Positions 57,850-64,000 of a stretch of 64,000 nt of DNA are shown here, one piece after another. The stretch is taken from NCBI RefSeq assembly GCF_003286085.1, contig NW_020825288.1, positions 23,498,001 to 23,562,000 on the forward strand. Reading direction: 5' to 3'. Each line of letters begins with the position of its first letter. Position 1 is the first letter of the stretch. The DNA is from Drosophila persimilis. Taxonomy: Eukaryota; Arthropoda; Insecta; Diptera; Drosophilidae. The translations under genes and the position numbers were made by a program. The notes under the pieces are model-generated. The model saw only the letters and a program-made list of their open reading frames with translations. It was not told where the DNA came from and made no database searches.

Positions 57850-58904
57850 AGTTTATCATAATTTTGATCGCCTTTTTGATCGATAAGTTGTTCCTCCTTA
57901 TACCGTTACCGATAGGTATCGAATCTAGTGGTCTAAAGTCCATCGAACAGATGATCTAAAGTCTTTCCTATTTGACATTTATTTTGAGTTACAAGTTCTG
58001 GCGGAAAAACAGTCCGAAAATATACATATATTTCAAAATATTTGACAGGCTGTTTTTTTTTTGTACCTTCATTGCATTTTTAGGGCAATGAAATAAATTT
58101 GTATATTTTATGGTTGTACTGCACTACACTTCTGTTCTAATCTAGTGTGAAGGACAGAGATAGCACAAAACTAGTATTGGTACCTGTCTGCACATTGATA
58201 TTGGCCACAATCCTTTGCGGTTAATCTAACTTATGGCCATCTTAAATAATAACATGAATAAAAAACACCGAAATTATGCATTGAATCCAACGATTCAAAT
58301 TCAACAAAACACCCATCTCTTAATCGCTTTTATCTATTTTATAATGCTAATTATTATATTCGCGAATATAAATGGCACGAAAACAAATTTTCTTACTAAC
58401 TCTATCGACGTTAATATTTAAAAGAAGAACATTCTGCATACCCTAAGAGAAAAGGATATTGTTGAATTAGGGAAAGTTTGTCATCTCAACGAAATTTTGT
58501 ATATAATAAAATAAGGTATACAAATTGTAACAATATCGTTAACATTTACATTTTAGGCTTTGACCTTTTTTGCTTAAAAGGAATAATGGAAGCATTTAAA
58601 ATTAGCCAATCTTGTAAAAAATTGAATCATCAATAAGATAATGTGTAAGATTAACGTACAAAATGTCAAACCCTATTTTTCCTCCCATTACGTTAACATT
58701 TTTAATAAATTGGGCAAAATCTAAATATTTCAAGAGCTGGAAACAGGACGACCGCTTTCGGTATTTTTACTACTTTTCGGTATTTTTTAGTACAAAATTT
58801 AGCCGGCGGTATATCGGTATATAATGGTATATTTGATCAATTTCATCAATCTATTAAATTTCTTTCAACATTATATAGAAATACAATAAAAGCAATTATT
58901 TAAA
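57850..58904. other. Intergenic, FReD gene to repeat copy C
   Basis: A poly(A) signal AATAAA lies at 58092-58097. From about 58430 the sequence contains a more diverged partial copy of the dispersed repeat (CATACCCTAAGAGAAAAGGA, AATTAGGGAAAGTTTGTCAT, CCAATCTTGTAAAAAATTGA). A GGTATATT-rich block lies at 58755-58840. No gene seen. Confidence 0.5.
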
Positions 58905-59690
58905 TTAAACCAATCAAGTAAAAAATTGATTCATCAATCGTATAAAATTATGTGGGCATTGCTAAATGTTCTATATAGCTGGGAATATTCGACGGAAGAT
59001 CAAAAACGAGTATTTATTGGTGAATAACCGGTTGACAACAATGATTACCGGCAGCACTAATTTTCATACCCTGGAGAAGAGGATATGATAGAATTGAGGA
59101 AATATTTGTCATCTCAGGCTCCGTAGGAATCAGGATCGAATAAATATATACAAGATACTTATTGTTTGTAGTGGGGCGGATCGCTGCTCAATTCTCCAAC
59201 GACGAAGTTGGCGATCCAGTGAAACCAGCTAGTCGCCGTCGCAAGAAATGAAAAGCCGTTGTGTGTCGTGGTATGTATATGTAGGTGTGTCTTTATAAAT
59301 TTCGTTGTATCTTCATATAAAACTAACAAAATAGGGTATACAAAGGCCCAGGCGTGCATCATGTCATCAAATACCAGCATCATTGCGACTGTTTTTTTGT
59401 TGAACTATTTTGTTTAAGCCTTGTTTTAGTCAAAATGTTTTAGGCAAAAATAATAAATAAAAGCAAGAGTTAAGAAAAAACTAGTCAATTAGAAAATGGA
59501 TTCATTAATCGTATAAAATTATGTGGGCATAGCAAAATGTTACATTTAGCTAATAATAATCCACGGAATATAAAAAACGAGGAATATGTAAAATGGAACT
59601 TGAATTCGTCAGTATATTTACGGTATATTTTTAAAATGAGACGGTATGTTTTGGTATATTTCAGAGGGTCTGACGATATATTTGATCGAT
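58905..59690 (+). repeat. Dispersed repeat, copy C, with an internal foreign segment
   Basis: Same orientation as copy A. The left module (ATTGATTCATCAATCGTAT, GTGGGCATTGCTAAATG, GGGAATATTCGACGGAAGAT, AACCGGTTGACAACAATGAT, CATACCCTGGAGAAGAGGAT) is collinear with copy B. The right part (TAGGGTATACAAAGGCCCA, CAAATACCAGCATCATTGC, CACGGAATATAAAAAACGAG, CAGTATATTTACGGTATATT) matches A and B. Between them, 59161-59288 replaces the 45 bp found in A and B. Confidence 0.8.
59161..59288 (+). pseudogene. Possible captured gene fragment inside repeat copy C
   Basis: A GC-richer segment of about 128 bp with a reading frame of 26 codons (59171-59251) ending in ...DPVKPASRRRKK and TGA. It is preceded by TTGTTTGTAG, an acceptor-like sequence. 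It looks like the last exon or 3' end of a protein-coding gene placed inside a repeat. I do not recognise the peptide. Alternatively it is a chance ORF in an unrelated insertion. Confidence 0.4.
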
Positions 59691-60646
59691 AAATAAAACT
59701 TGCATTAAATTGGTCAAAATGTAAAAATTTGAAGAGCTGGAAAGGAAAGAACTGCGGCGCGTCGTCGAACGGAAAACTTAATATTATTAACATAATATGT
59801 GCGTTGGCGTGTGTGAGTTTGTGTGTAAGGAAACAAGCAGAGGCAAGAAGCACAAATAGCAAAAGGACACGGCAGCTCCAGGCCGATTGCAGCGTATTTT
59901 CAGTATTTTTCAATTAAAAGAAGTTTTTAATTATAAAGCAGAGCTTTACTCTCAAAATAATAAAATTAAGTGCCTGCCGCCTTGTATTTGTTCTGCTTAA
60001 CCATGGCCTACACGAATGGTTGAATATAGCAAAAGGATTCCTCGGCACTGCCAATTTACAAGAACAACAACTGAAAGAACGACGGCCACTCCTTTTGTGT
60101 CCGACTCCCCTTGATGTGGATGTGTGTGCGTGTTCGGTTCGTGTCCGCGTCCGTGTTTGTGTATTGTAATTGAAAATTGTGATTACTGTATGAATTAAGG
60201 CTGCAATATCGTAATAATTAAGAAAGTGGCCGGGCAATAAAAAGTGAAAATTTGCTGCGTTTTTTGTGTGTGTCTGCAGAAACAAAAACAAAAACAACAA
60301 CTGCAACTACAACTACAGTTAGAGATAAGAAGCTCTCACTCACACATACACACCTACGCTACATTCACACGCGAGCAGAACAGAACGAGTGTAGTGTGCG
60401 TGCGTGTGCCTGTTTTTATGACTCACGGCTGGGCCAGAGTGTGGGGGAGCGAGTGAGAGAGCGTTAGTAGCTGAGCTGCTTGACTACCTACGGCAACAAA
60501 ACAGTTAAATTTCCCAAGCTGAGAGCGTAACTAATCGCGTTTGGAAGAAAATTCCAAAGTCTCCGCCGGAGACAAAGGAAGAACGAGAAACGAAAGAGAG
60601 TGAAAAACCGACAGCACAGAAACCCAAACAGAAAAACATCACGAAC
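59691..60646 (+). promoter_or_regulatory. Promoter and 5' UTR region of Pak3
   Basis: Follows the GGTATATTT-rich end of repeat copy C. From about 59.9 kb the sequence looks like a long fly 5' leader with CA/GT runs and AAAACAAAAACAAC tracts, running into the start codon (ACGAACATGAG). The transcription start and any leader intron are not determinable by eye. Confidence 0.4.
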
Positions 60647-62365
60647 ATGAGTTTCGCCAAGTGGTTCAAGAAAAAGGAGCAGATCTCCGAGATCGGTGCA
60701 CCCACAAATTTCCAGCGGCACTTCCATGTCTCCCGCAACCAGGAAACGGGCGATCTGGAGGGTCTGCCCGCGCCCTGGGTGCGGCTCATGAACTCACAGA
60801 TCACCCGGGACGAGCAGGACAAGAATCCCGATGCCGCCTACCATGCCGTCAAGTACTACAACTACTCGATCAAAAAGAAGGAAACCGAGGTGTTCAAGCC
60901 CTTCATCACCGAGGATGTCATCCATGAGGAGTCAAAGGAGATTGAGAACTATGTCAACTACAAGAACAAACACAAGTCCCAGGATCCGGAGAAGTCGGAT
61001 GACGATGGCAGCTCCACGGCCACCGAAACGGAGACCAGCAGCGGCTGCGGCTCCTCCGCGGGGAACAGCAACAGCAGCAGCATCAACGACAGCAGCCAGC
61101 AGTCCCATGGTCCATTGGACGGCCACAGGCCCCTCGATGAGATGTTTAAGGAGCTCAAATCGAATCTGGAGCACCGCGAAACGCTTAGGGCCGCGCCAGC
61201 CATGTCCAACAGCCTACAGGAGCCACCGCCAGTGCCTCCCAAAAAGTCCACGCACACGATGCCGCCCAAGCCACAGATCAAGCCAAAGCCCCGAGTCACC
61301 CAGAAGTTCTCGCGCTCCTCCGACCTGCGACGGGAGGATGACGACCACAAGATCAACACAGACACCATCATCATCAAGCCGGCGGCGCCGGGCCAGCATG
61401 TCGACGCCTCCGAGGACAATCCCGACGAGACGATACTGCGCCGGTCCAAGGAGAAGCGGGCCCAGAAGACCGATGCCGAGATCTACGATGAACTTCGAGC
61501 CATCTGCAATCCCGAGGATCCGCGGGAGCGCTACAAGACCACCCAGGAGGTGGGCAAGGGGGCCTCCGGCATCGTGTTCATTGCCGGCGATCTGACAAAC
61601 GAGTCGCAGGTGGCCGTCAAGACGATCGACATGAAGAACCAGTCCTCGAAGGATCTCATACTCACCGAAATCCGGGTGCTTAAGGATTTCAATCACAAGA
61701 ACCTGGTGAACTTCCTCGATGCCTATCTGCTGGAGCCCGAGGACCAGCTGTGGGTGGTCATGGAGTACATGGACGGCGGCCCACTCACCGACGTCGTCAC
61801 CGAGACTGTGATGAAGGAACGCCAGATCGCCTGCGTCTGCCGCGAGGTGCTCTATGCCATTAGCTTCCTTCATGCGAAGGGCATCATCCACCGCGACATC
61901 AAGTCGGACAACGTGCTGCTCGGTATGGACGGGTGCGTCAAAGTGACAGACTTCGGGTTCTGTGCCAATATCGAGGGCGACGAGAAGCGCCAGACGATGG
62001 TGGGCACCCCCTACTGGATGGCGCCCGAGGTGGTCACGCGAAAGAAGTACGGCAAGAAGGTGGACATCTGGTCTATTGGCATTATGGCCATCGAGATGAT
62101 CGAGGGCCAGCCGCCCTACCTATACGAGACGCCGCTGCGAGCCCTCTACCTGATCGCTGCCAACGGACGGCCCGATGTCAAGAGCTGGGACAAGCTGAGC
62201 CCCAATCTGCAGGACTTCCTTGATCGCTGTCTCCAGGTGGAGGTCGATAGACGGGCCACCGCCGATGAGCTGCTGAGCCATCCCTTCCTCAACGACTGTA
62301 GCGAGGTCAAGGCCCTGGTGCCCAACATTAAGGCAGCCAAAAAGGTCCTCCGTCGCAACGTATAG
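60647..62365 (+). CDS. Pak3: p21-activated kinase Pak3, 572 aa, single coding exon
   Basis: Ser/Thr kinase effector of Rac/Cdc42 controlling actin. A basic N-terminus (AKWFKKKEQ) precedes the CRIB motif at residues 13-28 (ISEIGAPTNFQRHFHV), followed by the autoinhibitory segment (GLPAPWVRLMNSQIT). The linker is Ser-rich with proline motifs PPPVPPKK and MPPKPQIKPKPR (SH3/PIX-binding type). The kinase domain runs from about 297 to 555. It has a glycine loop GKGASG at 303-308, ATP-binding lysine K325 (VAVK), catalytic loop HRDIKSDN with D417, DFG at 435-437, activation loop RQTMVGTPYWMAPE and APE motif. The C-terminus LVPNIKAAKKVLRRNV is PAK-like. Length and sequence fit fly Pak3 rather than Pak or mbt. 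The CDS has no intron, and all catalytic residues are present. Confidence 0.92.
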   Translation: MSFAKWFKKKEQISEIGAPTNFQRHFHVSRNQETGDLEGLPAPWVRLMNSQITRDEQDKNPDAAYHAVKYYNYSIKKKETEVFKPFITEDVIHEESKEIENYVNYKNKHKSQDPEKSDDDGSSTATETETSSGCGSSAGNSNSSSINDSSQQSHGPLDGHRPLDEMFKELKSNLEHRETLRAAPAMSNSLQEPPPVPPKKSTHTMPPKPQIKPKPRVTQKFSRSSDLRREDDDHKINTDTIIIKPAAPGQHVDASEDNPDETILRRSKEKRAQKTDAEIYDELRAICNPEDPRERYKTTQEVGKGASGIVFIAGDLTNESQVAVKTIDMKNQSSKDLILTEIRVLKDFNHKNLVNFLDAYLLEPEDQLWVVMEYMDGGPLTDVVTETVMKERQIACVCREVLYAISFLHAKGIIHRDIKSDNVLLGMDGCVKVTDFGFCANIEGDEKRQTMVGTPYWMAPEVVTRKKYGKKVDIWSIGIMAIEMIEGQPPYLYETPLRALYLIAANGRPDVKSWDKLSPNLQDFLDRCLQVEVDRRATADELLSHPFLNDCSEVKALVPNIKAAKKVLRRNV

Positions 62366-64000
62366 TTAATGTGCAATCATCGGGCGGCGAGGCTGCTCTA
62401 CGCGTGATCGAGGCCACCATTACAAAAGCCCGATCCCGATACCCAGAGCGCCCCCTGACCAGCCCAGGCCCCTGTGTATAATGAGTTTTCAATGTAAATT
62501 TGATTTTGTGTCGAAGAAACTGGAACTGGAATAGAATGCTGATTATAGTCTTTGTAGAAACCCCGTAAAATAGCAAAAACAGGAACTGCAGCAGCACCTA
62601 GGACTGGATGAACTCCCCCGTTGAAAACAGGTAAGTCCCAATTCCAATCCCAATCCCCTTTTCCCAGGTAGCTTGGATTCACACACATGTTACCCTAGTT
62701 TTTCGGATTATTCATGCGCGAACGAACCCATCTCCATTTCAATGGAAACCTTTTTTCGCAATACCACAAATGAGGAAACATTCCATTTGGGTTTATTGGT
62801 TGCTGCCGAGTTAGTTTTAAGTGCGTTGTTCGAAAGTTGTCAAAAAGAGCCCAGGCAGAGCGGCCCCAAAGAGCGGCAGTTTGCTATCTTTATAGGTTTA
62901 ATCAGTATCTGGAGATTACTTTCGATCAAGGTTGAACAGTGTGTGCACGAGGTCTGAATGTTGTTTGGACACTTTGCAGAGTTTTGTAACGAAGAGAAGG
63001 AGTGGACAGGGGCTATTTGTTTGCAGAAAAATGGCTCAGATTTACAGAATTCAGTTTTAAATAATAAAGGGGGAATGGATCACCCCTAAGATGTTTTTGT
63101 GAGGAAAATAAAAAAGATGAATCATCTAAAGAGCAACTAAAGGGTCGACCACTGAAGTTCTCCCTTTTTTCATAGCCTAATAGCCATCTCCCTCCCACTC
63201 TGTTGCATACTCTCTTGCATTCACATCAGCCCGGAGAGCAGAGCGAGCATGACCCGTTAGTTTACGAGTACACACATTTTTAGTGTCATCTCTTTTCGTT
63301 TGCCTACAGTATTACGTATGAAGTTTGGTTTGTTGCTGAAAAAGCAAGAAAAATCCCATTGAAAAATGACAAACAATACAATCAAAGAAAGAAGAGCAGT
63401 GGCAGCAGCAGCAGCCGCAGCAACAACAAACAACGCAAAGTACGCAATTTAACACGCTCGTTCGCATTTCCTGTTTGGAATATCGCTTTGTCTGGCCAAA
63501 ATAATATTCATACATAATAATAATAAAAAAAAAACTTTAATTCACACACACATGCAGCAGACGGACAGAAAAAACACCCACACTCTTCCGGACTTTCAGC
63601 TGAAAGTTATCTTTCTTTTGCTTATCACACCACTCTATAAATGCTATTGTAAAGCCCCCTGGCTGGAAATCGACGCAAATTTGTCAAATTCTTAGGACAA
63701 TTTTTCGTGGCATTTTAATATATGATAAGAACAAAGGCGATCGTAGAAGAGAATATGAGAGATAGCTGAGAGAGAGGAAGGGAGCGAGCAAGTCGAAGTA
63801 GAGTCGTCCATGCGTGTGCGTGTGAGCTGCACAAAGAAAGAGAGTCTGATTCTGATGGCGGTTGCTCCCTCTCCGTCTCCGTCTCCGTCCCGGCATTCTG
63901 TCTTTCTCCATGTCTTCGGCTCTCACCCTCCCACTTATTCAATTTAATTGCTTGTGCAGCAGTAGCTGTCAGAGGGGGGAAGACGACGACCGTCGCGACT
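62366..64000. other. 3' UTR of Pak3 and downstream intergenic DNA
   Basis: No gene supported. Candidate AATAAA at 63063-63068. The last 300 bp are GA/CT-rich (GAGAGAGAGG, CTCCGTCTCCGTC), which could be the start of another regulatory region beyond the window. Confidence 0.45.

Overview
This is insect nuclear DNA, almost certainly from a Drosophila species. The gene models have short introns of 55-90 bp with GTAAGT-type donors and CTAAT branch points, the coding exons carry CAG/polyQ runs, a GTCY-microsatellite DINE-1/mini-me-like element is present, and the proteins read as fly orthologues. As I recall, several of these genes (RhoL, nsl1, Pak3) lie on D. melanogaster arm 3R, which would place the window on Muller element E. 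The repeat type would fit an obscura-group species, but that is only an inference.

Layout, left to right. Positions 1-575 hold the 3' part of a Rho-family GTPase (RhoL-like). Positions 1833-3100 hold the ER SNARE syntaxin 18. A minus-strand transcription-factor gene (N-terminal ZAD, polyQ tracts, nine C2H2 fingers) spans 3896-39077. Its ZAD domain is cut by a 28.8 kb intron (9892-38657). That intron holds a complete nested plus-strand gene of nine exons (24273-26480, TTC25/ODAD4-like), a DINE-1-like element and several local tandem duplications; the rest is AT-rich or purine/pyrimidine-rich non-coding DNA. Positions 39078-41100 hold 5' sequence of the ZAD gene and an unidentified minus-strand first coding exon. 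From 42689 a compact run of plus-strand genes follows: FAM114-like (CG9590-like), uroporphyrinogen-III synthase, acylphosphatase, the NSL histone-acetyltransferase scaffold nsl1, a secreted fibrinogen-domain protein, and the p21-activated kinase Pak3.

The genes are unrelated neighbours, not a pathway. Two functional links exist. Syntaxin 18 and the FAM114 protein both belong to the early secretory pathway and both carry acidic tryptophan motifs. RhoL is a Rho GTPase, and Pak3 has the CRIB effector motif.

The least explained feature is a dispersed repeat of 0.5-0.8 kb present in three copies (about 1290-1775, 41215-41905 and 58905-59690). In each copy the end rich in GGTATATTT-type motifs points at, or abuts, the 5' end of a gene. 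One copy also contains about 130 bp of foreign, coding-like sequence.
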